Below are positions 45,022-56,420 of a DNA stretch of 64,000 bases, in pieces (position 1 is the first letter of the stretch; every line of letters starts with the position of its first letter). The notes under the pieces were generated by a model. It ran no database searches. It saw nothing but the letters and a program-made list of their open reading frames with translations, and was not told the origin of the DNA. The DNA is from Methylobacterium frigidaeris (GTDB lineage Bacteria > Pseudomonadota > Alphaproteobacteria > Rhizobiales > Beijerinckiaceae), in contig NZ_BPQJ01000005.1 of the NCBI RefSeq assembly GCF_022179185.1, positions 62,001 through 126,000 of the forward strand, written 5' to 3'. A program made the translations under genes and the position numbers.

Positions 45022-46300
45022 CGGCGTGCAGCACCTTTCCGCGGGTTTCAGGAAGAGCGTAGGCGGTGAGGAAGAACACCCCGTAGGCGATGGCGGCGAA
45101 GATCGCGATGGCACTCGCCAGGCTCATGCCGGCCGAGAGGTAGCCGACGAGGGCCGGAAACAGCGCACCGATGCCGCGGCCGAAATTGTAGCAGAAGCCC
45201 TGGCCCGAGCCGCGCAGGCGCGTCGGGTAGAGCTCGGTCAGGAAGGCGCCCATGCCCGAGAAGTAGCCCGAGGCGAAGAAGCCGAGGGGAAAGCCCAGCA
45301 CCCACAGCACCGCGTTCGAGAGCGGCAGCTGCGTGTAGACCAGGACCACCGCGATGGCGCCGAGTGAGAAGATCAGGAACAGCGGCCGCCGTCCGAGGCG
45401 GTCGGCGAGCCAGGCACCGGCGAGATAGCCGGCGAAGGAGCCGACGATCAGGGCGGCGAGGTAGCCGGTCGACGAGACGATCGACAGGCCGCGCTCGGTG
45501 GTGAGGAAGCGCGGCAGCCAGGTGGTGATGGCGTAGTAGCCGCCCTGGCAGCCCGCCGACATCAGCGAGGCGAGCAGCGTGGTGCGCAGGAGCGGGCCGG
45601 AGAAGATCTCCCAGATGGCCGGGCTGTCGCCGGCGGCCTTGGCGCGGGCCCGGGTCTCGGCGGCGACCTTCGGCTCCTCGACGTAGCGGCGCAGGTAGAA
45701 GACGAGGAGGGCGGGCGCGGCGCCGATCACGAACATCCAGCGCCAGGCGGTCTCCGGCGGCAGGACCGAGAACAGGACGGCCTGGGCCAGCACCGCCATG
45801 CCCCAGCCGATCGCCCAGCCCGACTGGACCGAGCCGACGGCGCGGCCGCGATACTGCGCCCGGATGGTCTCGCCCATCAGCACCGCTCCGGCTGCCCACT
45901 CGCCGCCGAAGCCGAGGCCGAGCAGCGCCCGGGCGATCAGCAGCTGGGAGAAGTCCTGCGCGAAGGCGCAGACCAGCGAGAAGAACGAGAACCACAGGAT
46001 GGTGATCTGCAGCGTCAGCACCCGGCCGATCCGGTCGGCGAGGTAGCCGGCGAGCCAGCCGCCGAGCGCCGAGGCCAGCAGCGTCACGGTGGCGGCGAGG
46101 CCCGCGGTGCCGGCGTCCACGCTCCACAGCTTGATGATCGTGCCGATCACCAGCGGGTAGATCATGAAGTCCATGCCGTCGAGGGCCCAGCCGGCGGCGC
46201 AGGCCCAGAAGGTGTGGCGCTCGGGCGGGGTCATGTCGCGGTAGAAGGCGGTGAGGCTGGCATCCTCCACCGCCACCGCATCGCTGGCGGGCGTTGGCAT
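45014..46300 (-). CDS. MFS transporter, sugar/aromatic-acid proton symporter type
   Basis: This 428-residue protein has 12 transmembrane helices. The MFS motif between helices 2 and 3 is GYLADRIGRVLTLQI, and GLGFGGEWAAGAVLMGETI and RLRGSGQGFCYNFGRGIGAL fit the SHS/AAHS-type families that take up organic or aromatic acids. The ATG at 46300 has GGGAG upstream. It overlaps the LigI-like gene by 8 bp, so it probably imports that enzyme's substrate precursor. Confidence 0.88.
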   Translation of the reverse strand: MPTPASDAVAVEDASLTAFYRDMTPPERHTFWACAAGWALDGMDFMIYPLVIGTIIKLWSVDAGTAGLAATVTLLASALGGWLAGYLADRIGRVLTLQITILWFSFFSLVCAFAQDFSQLLIARALLGLGFGGEWAAGAVLMGETIRAQYRGRAVGSVQSGWAIGWGMAVLAQAVLFSVLPPETAWRWMFVIGAAPALLVFYLRRYVEEPKVAAETRARAKAAGDSPAIWEIFSGPLLRTTLLASLMSAGCQGGYYAITTWLPRFLTTERGLSIVSSTGYLAALIVGSFAGYLAGAWLADRLGRRPLFLIFSLGAIAVVLVYTQLPLSNAVLWVLGFPLGFFASGYFSGMGAFLTELYPTRLRGSGQGFCYNFGRGIGALFPALVGYLSAGMSLASAIAIFAAIAYGVFFLTAYALPETRGKVLHADA

Positions 46301-46459
46301 CGGGTCGCTCCCTGGAACCATTGTTAGATCTTGCGGGCCGCAAAGGCCCGGGCGGGAGCAAGCACGATTTGCCGGCCTCTGCCACCGCATCCCGGCGGGA
46401 TCGCCCTGAAAAAGCCGGCTAAGGAGATGGTTTCCCGAGGAAAACTCTGTTCCGCGGCG

Positions 46460-48418
46460 TCACTCTGCGAAGCGGATGCCGATCTCGCAGCCGTGCTGGC
46501 GCACCACCTCGCAGGAGCGCTCCGGCTGGCCCTCGGCGTGCAGCACGATCCGGGGCGTCAGCCGGATCGGGCGCTCGAGCGCGAGCTTGGCGCCGGACTT
46601 GGAGAGGTTGAGCACGAGGCAGGGCATCGTCTCCACCGGCCCAGATCCCGGCGGCAGCACGACCCGGCCGGACAAGGAGGTGCGCACCCGCTCGTCGACC
46701 CTCCGCTCCTCGATGCCGACCATCCACTCGTCGAGGCTGCCGGCGATCTCGGCCACGCCCGCGGCCGTCGTCTGGACGTTGGTGCTGACCTCGCCGGTGG
46801 TGCTGCGCTGGTGCTCGCTCGCCGCCGCCGTCTCGGCGATGAAGCCCTGGACGGCGTCGACTGCGCCGCTGATCGAGCCCAAAGCCTCGGCGACCTCGTG
46901 CGACACGGTCTGCATGGCGGAGATCTCGCCCGAGATCCGGCCGGTCGCCGCGCTGGCCTGGCCGGCGAGGTTCTTCACCTCCGCCGCCACCACGGCGAAG
47001 CCGCGGCCGGCCACACCCGCCCGCGCCGCCTCGATCGTGGCGTTGAGCGCCAGCAGGTTGATCTGCTCGGCGATCGTCGTGATCGCCTCGACGACGCCGT
47101 TCATCGCCTGGGCGGCCGCGTCGAGGCGCGTGGTGGCGGCGCCCGCCACGTCCACCCGCTCCTGGATCTCGCCGACGGCCTGACGGGACTGCCCCATTCG
47201 GGTCGCGATCGACACCGAGGTCCGGTGCATCTCCTCGGAGGCCTCCGCCACCGCCTGGACGCGGGTCAGGGTCCGCTCGGCCGCCGCGATCGCCCGCGCC
47301 CGCACGCTCATGCTGTGGGTGACGTCGGTGGCGAACTTGATCACCTTGCAGGGGCGCCCGTTGAGGTCGAGGACGGGCGTGTAGGTGGCCTGGATCCACA
47401 CCTCCCGGCCGCCCTTGCCGAGGCGCTGGTAGACGGCGGACGCGTAGCGCCCGGCGCGCAAGGACTCCCAGAACTCGGCGTAGCTCTGGCTCTCGGCGTA
47501 GTCGGGGGAGACGAACAGGCGGTGGTGACGGCCGAGGATCTCGTCGAGGCCGTAGCCCATCGCCTTCAGGAAATGGCCGTTGGCATCGAGGATGGTGCCG
47601 TCCATGTCGAACTCGATCACCGCCTGCGAGCGGAGCGCCGCCTCGATCTTGCCGGCGGTGTCGGCGGCGTGCTGCTTGGCGGCGGTGATGTCGGAGGCGT
47701 ACTTGACGATTCTGAGCGTGCGCCCGGCCGCGTCGAGGATCGGGTTGTAGGTCGCCTGGATCCAGATGTCGGTGCCGTCCTTCGCCCGCCGCCTGAACTC
47801 GCCCGTCTGGTACTCGCCGCGGGCGAGCCGGGCCCAGAAGGCGCGGTATTCCGCGCCGTCGGCCTCGTCCCCGGTCACGAACAGGCGGTGATGGCGACCG
47901 ACGATCTCGTCCAGGCCGTAGCCCAGCACCGCGAGGAAATGTGGGTTGGCGTCGAGGATCGTTCCGTCGGGAGCGAAGTGGATCACCGCCTGCGAGCGGT
48001 TGATCGCGGTGATCTGGCCGGCCGCGTCCGCCGCCGCCTGCTTCTCGGCGGTGATGTCGAGGGCGAACTTCACGATCCGGACCGGCCGGCCGCGGGCATC
48101 GAGCACCGGATTGTAGCTGGCGCGGATCCAGACCTCGCGCCCGCCCTTGGCCAGGCGCCGGTACTCGGCGCTCTGGAACTCGCCCCGGCGCAGCGACGCC
48201 CAGAACGCCTCGTAGGCGGGGTCCGCCGCCTCGGACTGATCGACGAACAGGCGGTGGTGGCGCCCGCGCACCTCGTCGAGGCGGTAGCCCATCAGCCGGA
48301 GGAAATTCTCGTTCGCCTCGATCAGCGTCCCGTCGAGCCCGAAGGTCACGGTGGCCTGGGAGCGCTCGATGGCATCGAGCTTGGCGGCAGTGCTGGAGCG
48401 GCGCGCGGAGGCGAACAT
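46460..48418 (-). CDS. Soluble chemoreceptor: three PAS domains, MCP signalling domain, C-terminal PilZ
   Basis: This 652-residue protein has no membrane helix. Three PAS-PAC units of about 120 residues each repeat closely ([59 protein letters not shown], each followed by GRHHRLF). An MCP signalling domain (about 390-550) contains the hairpin tip [20 protein letters not shown]. The last 90 residues form a PilZ-like domain with [10 protein letters not shown] and [14 protein letters not shown], in which the usual DxSxxG has Asn for Asp. PilZ domains bind c-di-GMP; Azospirillum Tlp1 is a known PilZ-bearing receptor. The gene stands alone. Confidence 0.9.
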   Translation of the reverse strand: MFASARRSSTAAKLDAIERSQATVTFGLDGTLIEANENFLRLMGYRLDEVRGRHHRLFVDQSEAADPAYEAFWASLRRGEFQSAEYRRLAKGGREVWIRASYNPVLDARGRPVRIVKFALDITAEKQAAADAAGQITAINRSQAVIHFAPDGTILDANPHFLAVLGYGLDEIVGRHHRLFVTGDEADGAEYRAFWARLARGEYQTGEFRRRAKDGTDIWIQATYNPILDAAGRTLRIVKYASDITAAKQHAADTAGKIEAALRSQAVIEFDMDGTILDANGHFLKAMGYGLDEILGRHHRLFVSPDYAESQSYAEFWESLRAGRYASAVYQRLGKGGREVWIQATYTPVLDLNGRPCKVIKFATDVTHSMSVRARAIAAAERTLTRVQAVAEASEEMHRTSVSIATRMGQSRQAVGEIQERVDVAGAATTRLDAAAQAMNGVVEAITTIAEQINLLALNATIEAARAGVAGRGFAVVAAEVKNLAGQASAATGRISGEISAMQTVSHEVAEALGSISGAVDAVQGFIAETAAASEHQRSTTGEVSTNVQTTAAGVAEIAGSLDEWMVGIEERRVDERVRTSLSGRVVLPPGSGPVETMPCLVLNLSKSGAKLALERPIRLTPRIVLHAEGQPERSCEVVRQHGCEIGIRFAE

Positions 48419-48524
48419 GTTGTGTCCCAGACGATCGTGGGCCTTTCGCCCCTTGAAGCACGGCGCCGTTAACGCCCCCTAACGCTGTGTAATCCCGTGT
48501 CAGAGGGCCGCAGGATCCCGCGTC

Positions 48525-50666
<2,142 letters not shown>

Positions 50667-50682
50667 CGGCGTGGCGGCGGGC

Positions 50683-50712
50683 TCACCTTGTGGGGGTTCA
50701 CCTTGTGGGGGT
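50683..50712. repeat. 15-bp tandem repeat upstream of hybrid kinase
   Basis: tcaccttgtgggggt occurs twice in a row, with a degenerate third copy (tcatttggg) after it. It lies 16 bp upstream of the hybrid kinase start, so copy number could alter its expression. Confidence 0.8.
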
Positions 50713-50948
50713 TCATTTGGGTAAGGTCGGGCCCGCACCGCGGCGACACTGCCCCGGCGGGTCCCGACATTCGGTCCGGGCACCGCGCGGCGCCCGTGGC
50801 GCAGGGGAAGCACCGGCCCGGACGATTCGCATCTTATGGCCCGAAGCGGCCGATTCGGCAAAGCCGTTCGGCGCCTTCCGCGGGCATCTGCCCGGCCATG
50901 GCGGACCGGCCGCGCTTTTGGCAGGATCGGCCGCGCTGCCGCCGAGTC

Positions 50949-51004
50949 GCGACCAGGGATCCGCGACCAGGGATCCGCGGCCAAGGACTCGCGGCCAAGG
51001 AGGG
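50949..51004. repeat. Four 14-bp tandem repeats upstream of DhaK/L gene
   Basis: gcgaccagggatcc occurs twice, followed by the related gcggccaaggactc and gcggccaaggaggg. The run ends 31 bp before the dihydroxyacetone kinase ATG. Apart from this and the 15-bp repeat, the 50667-51035 gap shows no gene. Confidence 0.8.
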
Positions 51005-51035
51005 GCAGCCAAGCTGCCAGGGGAGGACCGACCGG

Positions 51036-52682
51036 ATGGCCCACTTCATCAACGACCGCGCCGCCCTGGTGGCGGAGGCGGTGGACGGCCTCGTCAAGGG
51101 CAGCGGCGGGCGGCTCGCCCGCCTCGACGGCGATCGCGCGATCCGGGTCGTGCTGCGGGCCGACTGGCAGGCCGACCGCGTCGCGGTCGTCTCGGGCGGC
51201 GGTTCGGGTCACGAGCCGGCCCATGCGGGCTTCGTCGGGCGCGGCCTCCTCACCGCGGCGGTCTGCGGCGACGTGTTCGCCTCGCCCTCCGTCGACGCGG
51301 TGCTGGCGGGCATCCTGGCGGTGACCGGGCCGGCGGGCTGTCTCGTCATCATCAAGAACTACGCCGGCGACCGGCTGAATTTCGGGCTCGCCGCCGAGCG
51401 CGCCCGGGCTCTGGGCCTGTCCGTCGAGACCGTCACGGTCGCCGACGACGTCGCGATCCCAGGTGCGGCGCAACCCCGGGGCATCGCCGGCACGCTCCTG
51501 GTGCACAAGGTGGCGGGCCACGCCGCGGAAAGCGGCCGGCCCCTGGCCGAGGTCGCCGCGGCCGCGCGGGCGACGGCCGCCGGGGTCAAGTCCCTCGGTA
51601 TCGCGGTCTCGGGTTGCACGATGCCGGGCGGGGTGGCGGAATCCCGCCTCGCTCCGGGGCAGGCCGAGCTCGGCCTCGGCATCCACGGCGAGCCCGGCAT
51701 CGAGCGCATCGCCCTGCCGCCGGCCGCCGACCTCGCCGGCCTGATGACGGCGCGCCTCGCCGAGGCCCTTCCGGGCGGCGGGCCGCTCGCCCTCCTCGTC
51801 AACAATCTCGGCGGCACCACGGCCCTGGAGATGCAGGTGCTGACAGGTGCGGTGCTGGCCACGCCGCTGGGGGCGCGGGTGCGCCTGCTCCTGGGGCCGG
51901 CCGCCGCGATGACCGCCCTCGACATGCACGGCGCCTCGCTCTCGCTGCTGCCCCTCGACGCCGCGACGGAGGACGCGCTCACTGCCGCGACCGAGGTCCC
52001 GGCTTGGCCGCGGACGGTTCCGGTGGTGGCGCCGACGACGCGGGCGCTGCCCGACCGCCTTGCGCAGCAGGGCCCCGCCGCCTCCCCCTCGCAGGATCCC
52101 GCCGTGACGCGGGCGATCACCGCGGTCTGTACGGCGCTGATCGGGGCGGAAGCGGCGCTCAACGCCCTCGACGCGCGGGTCGGGGACGGCGACACCGGTA
52201 CCACCTTCGCGTCGGCGGCCCGCGCCGTGCTCGCCGATCTCGATCGGCTGCCGCAGGCCGACCCCGCTGCCCTGTGCCGCGCGCTCTCCGACCGCCTCGC
52301 GCGGGTGGCCGGCGGATCGAGCGGGGTGCTGATGTCGATCTTCTTTTCCGCCGCTGGCTCCGGCCTCGCCGACGGGATGCGCTGGCCGGAGGCCCTGGCC
52401 CGCGGTGCGGAGCGGCTCCAGGCCCATGGCGGCGCACGGCCCGGCGACCGTACCCTGCTGGATGCCCTGGTGCCGGCCCTCGCGGCCCTGCCCATGGGCG
52501 GCGTCACCGCGGCGGCGCGGGCGGCTGAAGCGGGAGCCGCCGCCACCGCCCGGATGACCCGCGCCGGCACCGGCCGGTCGAGCTACCTCGCCGCCACCGA
52601 CCTCGCCGGGGTGGAGGATCCGGGCGCCGTCGCGGTGGCCCGTGCCTTCACGGCCCTGGCCGTCGCAGCGCCAGGGGGTTGA
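51036..52682 (+). CDS. Dihydroxyacetone kinase, DhaK-DhaL fusion
   Basis: This 548-residue protein has an N-terminal DhaK domain (VVSGGGSGHEPAHAGFVGRG, the covalent-substrate His in LGLGIHGEPGIER) and a C-terminal DhaL domain with the nucleotide-binding DARVGDGDTGTTF and GGSSGVLMS. The single-chain, ATP-dependent type phosphorylates dihydroxyacetone or related triose compounds. GGGGAGG precedes the ATG. It could serve glycerol or formaldehyde-derived dihydroxyacetone use. No glycerol genes are adjacent. Confidence 0.94.
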   Translation: MAHFINDRAALVAEAVDGLVKGSGGRLARLDGDRAIRVVLRADWQADRVAVVSGGGSGHEPAHAGFVGRGLLTAAVCGDVFASPSVDAVLAGILAVTGPAGCLVIIKNYAGDRLNFGLAAERARALGLSVETVTVADDVAIPGAAQPRGIAGTLLVHKVAGHAAESGRPLAEVAAAARATAAGVKSLGIAVSGCTMPGGVAESRLAPGQAELGLGIHGEPGIERIALPPAADLAGLMTARLAEALPGGGPLALLVNNLGGTTALEMQVLTGAVLATPLGARVRLLLGPAAAMTALDMHGASLSLLPLDAATEDALTAATEVPAWPRTVPVVAPTTRALPDRLAQQGPAASPSQDPAVTRAITAVCTALIGAEAALNALDARVGDGDTGTTFASAARAVLADLDRLPQADPAALCRALSDRLARVAGGSSGVLMSIFFSAAGSGLADGMRWPEALARGAERLQAHGGARPGDRTLLDALVPALAALPMGGVTAAARAAEAGAAATARMTRAGTGRSSYLAATDLAGVEDPGAVAVARAFTALAVAAPGG

Positions 52683-52817
52683 GCTGCCAAGGGGTTGAGG
52701 TGCGCGGGCGCCACGACGGCCGGCATGGGACTCGTTCGACGCGACTCCCGCGCCGGTCTCACCCTGAACGTGTCCCGGCATTCCGCCGGCCGAGGCGCAG
52801 AATCCCGTGCCGGCGCC

Positions 52818-53360
52818 TCAGGCGCCGCGGCGGCCGCGGCGCGGCTTGCTCTCGCTCGAGGTCTCGGGCGCGACCGCTGCTTCGGCCGCCGCCTCGGGGG
52901 CGAACACCTCGACTGCCTCCTCCGCCGCCTCCTCGTTCCGCACAGAGCGGCGGCGCTGCTGGCCGAGGCCGAGCGAGCGGGCCAGCTCGGAGCGCTGCTC
53001 CGAATAGCTCGCCGAGGTCATCGGGTAGTCGTGGGGCAGGCCCCACTTCTGGCGGTAGGCCTCGGGCGTCAGGCCGCGCAGGGTGAGATGGCGGCGCAGG
53101 GTCTTGTACGACTTGCCGTCCTCGAAGCTGATCAGGAAGTCATGGGTGATCGAGCGGCGGATCTCGCTCGACGTCGCCTTGGGATGGACCGGCTCGGGGG
53201 GAGCTTTGCTCCCTCGCGCCATCTCGTTCAGCGCACCATAGACATCGGAGATCAGCTTCGGCAACTCGGCGCTCTGCAGATGGTTGCTGCTGACATAGGC
53301 AGAGATGATATCAGCCGTCAGCGTGACGATCTCATTGTGAGTGCTAGCGGTCTCGTCCAT
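52818..53360 (-). CDS. MucR/Ros-family transcriptional regulator without zinc-binding cysteines
   Basis: This 180-residue protein has the MucR core EDGKSYKTLRRHLTLRGLTP followed by EAYRQKWGLPHDYPM and YSEQRSELARSLGLGQ. In Ros the zinc finger uses two Cys before EDGK and two His. Here the Cys positions are occupied by F and S, and only the RHL His remains. Zinc-free MucR homologs are known in Mesorhizobium. An acidic and Ala-rich tail with a basic end (SKPRRGRRGA) follows. The AT-rich stretch just upstream is a plausible autoregulatory target. Confidence 0.9.
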   Translation of the reverse strand: MDETASTHNEIVTLTADIISAYVSSNHLQSAELPKLISDVYGALNEMARGSKAPPEPVHPKATSSEIRRSITHDFLISFEDGKSYKTLRRHLTLRGLTPEAYRQKWGLPHDYPMTSASYSEQRSELARSLGLGQQRRRSVRNEEAAEEAVEVFAPEAAAEAAVAPETSSESKPRRGRRGA

Positions 53361-53600
53361 CCCGGCACGCTCTGTGAATCACTGAAAATCGGTGTCATAT
53401 CCTTAAGTTCGCGGTGACCAAAAAGGCAAGGATTATTTGTTGATAAAAATCACGAACTCGGAGGGACCAACCGGTTGACGTAACAAGCGCATGCGGAATC
53501 GACCTCCATGCTGCCCGATCGGGCGGCGGCGTCGCCGGAACCCGGCCGGGCCGCCGCGGTTCTCCCGCCGGATACCGGGAAGCTGGCGGGGGAGTCCTGG
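53361..53600. promoter_or_regulatory. Divergent promoter region, MucR-type gene and P450 operon
   Basis: An AT-rich stretch at 53390-53460 (caaaaaggcaaggattattt) is strongly unlike the surroundings and is the type of DNA MucR proteins bind. A ttgacg hexamer at about 53474 could be a -35 element for the ferredoxin-reductase-P450 genes. Confidence 0.45.
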
Positions 53601-53816
53601 ATGCGCGTCGTCGTCGATCTGAACCGCTGCCAGGCCTATGCCCAGTGCTGCTACGCGGCGCCGGAGCGCTTCGTGCTGCGGGGCGACGAGATCCTGGTCT
53701 ACGACCCGGCGCCGCCCGCCTCGGACCGCGCGGCGGTCGATCGGGCGGTGCAGGCCTGCCCGGTCCGCGCCATCCGGGTCGAGCATGAGGATGCGCCGAC
53801 GGAGCGTCCGGCATGA
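53601..53816 (+). CDS. Small 3Fe-4S/4Fe-4S-type ferredoxin, P450-associated
   Basis: This 71-residue ferredoxin carries one cluster site: DLNRCQAYAQCCYAAPERF and, 40 residues later, ACPVRAIRV. The CxxYxxC...CP spacing fits single-cluster ferredoxins that serve P450s in actinobacteria and alphaproteobacteria; a Tyr occupies the variable position. The ATG at 53601 has GGGGGAG upstream. It overlaps the reductase gene by 4 bp and leads to a P450, so it is almost certainly the electron donor. Confidence 0.9.
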   Translation: MRVVVDLNRCQAYAQCCYAAPERFVLRGDEILVYDPAPPASDRAAVDRAVQACPVRAIRVEHEDAPTERPA

Positions 53817-55090
53817 GGGACGGGACGATCGTGATCGCCGGCGCCTCGCTCGCGGGTTTGCGCGGGGCGGAAGCCCTGCGGGCGAACGGATTTACCGGCC
53901 GCCTGGTCGTCGTCGGCGACGAGCCCCATCCGCCCTACGACCGCCCTCCTCTCTCGAAGCACGTCCTCACCGGCGAGATCCCGCCCGGCGCCACCACCCT
54001 GCCGGGCGTCGGCGCGCTTCGGGCCGAATGGCGCCTCGGCACGCCGGCGCTCGGTCTCGACCGGGACGGCCGGGCGCTCCACCTGGCGGATGGCGGGCGC
54101 GTCGCGTTCGACCGCCTGCTGATCGCCACCGGGGCCCGTGCCCGGCCCTGGCCGATGCCCGGGGAGGCGCGGCTCGCAGGCGTTCACACCTTGCGGAGCC
54201 GGGACGACGCGACGGCCCTGGCGGCAGGCCTCGCGGCGCGGCCGGGACGGGTGCTGATCCTCGGCGCCGGCTTTATCGGCTGCGAGGCGGCGTCCAGCAT
54301 CCGCGCCCTCGGCCTCCCGGTCACGGTGGTCGATCCGGCGCCGGCGCCCCTCGCCGGGGCGCTCGGCAGCGTCATCGGTGGCTTCGTCGCCGGGCGGATG
54401 GAGGCGGCGGGGGTCGATGTCCGGCTGGGCGCCCGGGTGACGCATCTCGAGGGTGATCGCGCGGTGCGGCGCGCCCGGCTCGAGGGGGGCGGCACGATCG
54501 AGGCCGATCTCGTCGTGGTGGCGTTGGGCGCCGTGCGCAACACCGGGTGGCTCGCCGGCGCCGGCCTCGATGCCGACGAGGGCGGGCTGTCCTGCGACGG
54601 CGCCTGCCGCGCCCTCGACGCGGCGGGCCGGCCGGTCCCAGGCATCTTCGCCGCCGGCGACGTGGCGCGCTTCCCCCATCCGCTCTACGGCAACCGCCCG
54701 GTCGCCCTGGAGCATTGGGGCAACGCCGTCGCGCAAGCTGCGCACGCCGCCCGGGCGATGCTGGACGGGCCGGATTCCGTGGAGCCCTATGGCGAGCTGC
54801 CGGCCTTCTGGTCGAGCCAGTTCGGGCTCAACATCAAGTCGCTGGGCCTCACCGAGGGGGCCGACGCGGTGGCGATCGTGCAAGGCAGCCCGAGAACCGG
54901 CCGGTTCCTGGCAGTCTATGGCCGGGCCGGCCGCACGGTCGCGGCGGTCTCGGTCAATGCCGGGCGCTGGCTGCCGGCCTACGAAGGCCCGATCCGGGAC
55001 GGCGCGCTCTTTCCGCCGATCACCGGCGGCGCCGACCAGCCGAGGCCGGAGCCGATGCCGCCGGGCCTTCCGGCCCATGAGGCCGCCTGA
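53813..55090 (+). CDS. FAD-dependent ferredoxin reductase (putidaredoxin-reductase-like)
   Basis: This 425-residue flavoprotein has the FAD motif IVIAGASLAGLRGAEALR (GxSxxG variant), DEPHPPYDRPPLSKHVLTGE, the NADH-binding VLILGAGFIGCEAASSIR and the FAD-binding end GIFAAGDVARFPHPLYG. The family (PdR, CamA, BphA4) passes electrons from NAD(P)H to ferredoxins. It overlaps the ferredoxin gene (ATGA) and is followed 16 bp later by the P450. Confidence 0.94.
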   Translation: MRDGTIVIAGASLAGLRGAEALRANGFTGRLVVVGDEPHPPYDRPPLSKHVLTGEIPPGATTLPGVGALRAEWRLGTPALGLDRDGRALHLADGGRVAFDRLLIATGARARPWPMPGEARLAGVHTLRSRDDATALAAGLAARPGRVLILGAGFIGCEAASSIRALGLPVTVVDPAPAPLAGALGSVIGGFVAGRMEAAGVDVRLGARVTHLEGDRAVRRARLEGGGTIEADLVVVALGAVRNTGWLAGAGLDADEGGLSCDGACRALDAAGRPVPGIFAAGDVARFPHPLYGNRPVALEHWGNAVAQAAHAARAMLDGPDSVEPYGELPAFWSSQFGLNIKSLGLTEGADAVAIVQGSPRTGRFLAVYGRAGRTVAAVSVNAGRWLPAYEGPIRDGALFPPITGGADQPRPEPMPPGLPAHEAA

Positions 55091-55106
55091 TCCCTGAAGG
55101 CCCATC

Positions 55107-56357
55107 ATGACCGACGCACCCGATGGCACCCTGTTCGCGACAGCCCGCGATCCGGCGAACCGCGCCGATCCCTACCCGCTCTATGCCCGCCTGCGCGCGC
55201 ATCCGGTGGCGCGCCAGGACGACGGCACCTGGGTGGCGAGCGGACACGCGGCGATCCGCGCGCTCCTTCATGATCCGCGGGTCAGCTCGGAGGATCTGCC
55301 GCCGGCCGAGCACCCGCCCACCGGCAACCCGGTCAAGGACTGGATCGTCAACCCGCTGAAGGACTGGATCACCGACCGCCATCGCCCCTTCATCTTCCGC
55401 GATCCGCCCGACCACGGCACCTTGCGCCGCCAGGTGATGGGGCAGTTCACGATCGCCCGGGTGCGGGGCATGAAGCGGCGGACGGAAAGCCTGGTGGCCG
55501 AGTGCCTGGACCGGTGCGCCGGCCGCCGGACGTTCGACCTCGTCGATGACCTCGCCTATCCGCTCCCCGTCACGGTGATCTGCGACCTGCTCGGCGTGCC
55601 GCGGGAGGACGAACCGCGCTTCCATGCCTGGGCGACGCAGCTCGCCACGGCCCTGGAGCCCGAGAGCCGCCACGACGAGGAGTTGCGCGCCCGCAACACC
55701 GAGACCTTCGACGCCATCGCGGCGTACATGCGCGACCTGATCCGCGAGAAGCGCCGGGCACCGGCCGACGACCTGCTCTCAGGGCTCGCCACCGCGAAGG
55801 ACGGGCAAGCCGGGCGGATGAGCGATCCCGACCTCGTCGCCACCGCGATCCTGCTGCTGATCGCCGGGCACGAGACCACCGTGAACCTGATCACCAACGG
55901 CATGCTGACGCTGCTGCGTCACCCCGCCGAGTTCGCGCGCCTGCGCGCCGACCCGGAGCGGGCGCCCCGGGTGATCGAGGAGCTCCTGCGCTACGAGCCG
56001 CCGGTGCATTTCCGCACGCGGCTCACACGGGCCCCGATCCCGGTCGCCGGCACGGTGATCCCGGAAGGCGCGCCCCTGGTGCTGCTCTTCGCCGCCGGCA
56101 ACCGCGACCCGGCGCGCTTCCCCCACCCCGACCGGTTCGACCCCGACCGGGAGGACAACCAGCATTTCGGCTTCGGCGGCGCGCTGCATTACTGCGTCGG
56201 CGCGCCGCTCGCCCGGATCGAGGCCGAGGCCGCCCTGACCGCGCTCGCCGCCCGGCTGAGCGCCCCCCGCCTCGCCGAGGACCCGCCCCCCTACCGGCCC
56301 GGCGCCTCCCTGCGCGGCCCGAAGCGCCTCTTGCTGCACATCGACGGCATCGGGTGA
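55107..56357 (+). CDS. Cytochrome P450
   Basis: This 416-residue soluble P450 has the I-helix oxygen-binding motif LLIAGHETTVNL, ExxR in IEELLRYEPP, and the heme-Cys loop FGFGGALHYCVGAPLARIEA. Class I bacterial P450s are fed by a ferredoxin and its reductase, both coded directly upstream. An N-terminal motif RDPANRADPYPLYARLRAHP is also typical. The substrate is unknown. Confidence 0.96.
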   Translation: MTDAPDGTLFATARDPANRADPYPLYARLRAHPVARQDDGTWVASGHAAIRALLHDPRVSSEDLPPAEHPPTGNPVKDWIVNPLKDWITDRHRPFIFRDPPDHGTLRRQVMGQFTIARVRGMKRRTESLVAECLDRCAGRRTFDLVDDLAYPLPVTVICDLLGVPREDEPRFHAWATQLATALEPESRHDEELRARNTETFDAIAAYMRDLIREKRRAPADDLLSGLATAKDGQAGRMSDPDLVATAILLLIAGHETTVNLITNGMLTLLRHPAEFARLRADPERAPRVIEELLRYEPPVHFRTRLTRAPIPVAGTVIPEGAPLVLLFAAGNRDPARFPHPDRFDPDREDNQHFGFGGALHYCVGAPLARIEAEAALTALAARLSAPRLAEDPPPYRPGASLRGPKRLLLHIDGIG

Positions 56358-56420
56358 GGCACCGTTACGGCACCCGCGCGTTTCCTGCCGACGACGCATC
56401 CGCTGACGAAGAGGCAGGCC

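Noticed and set aside
48469..48483. CtrA-like sequence upstream of the chemoreceptor (ttaacgccccctaac)
   Set aside because: The second half-site does not match TTAA at the required spacing.
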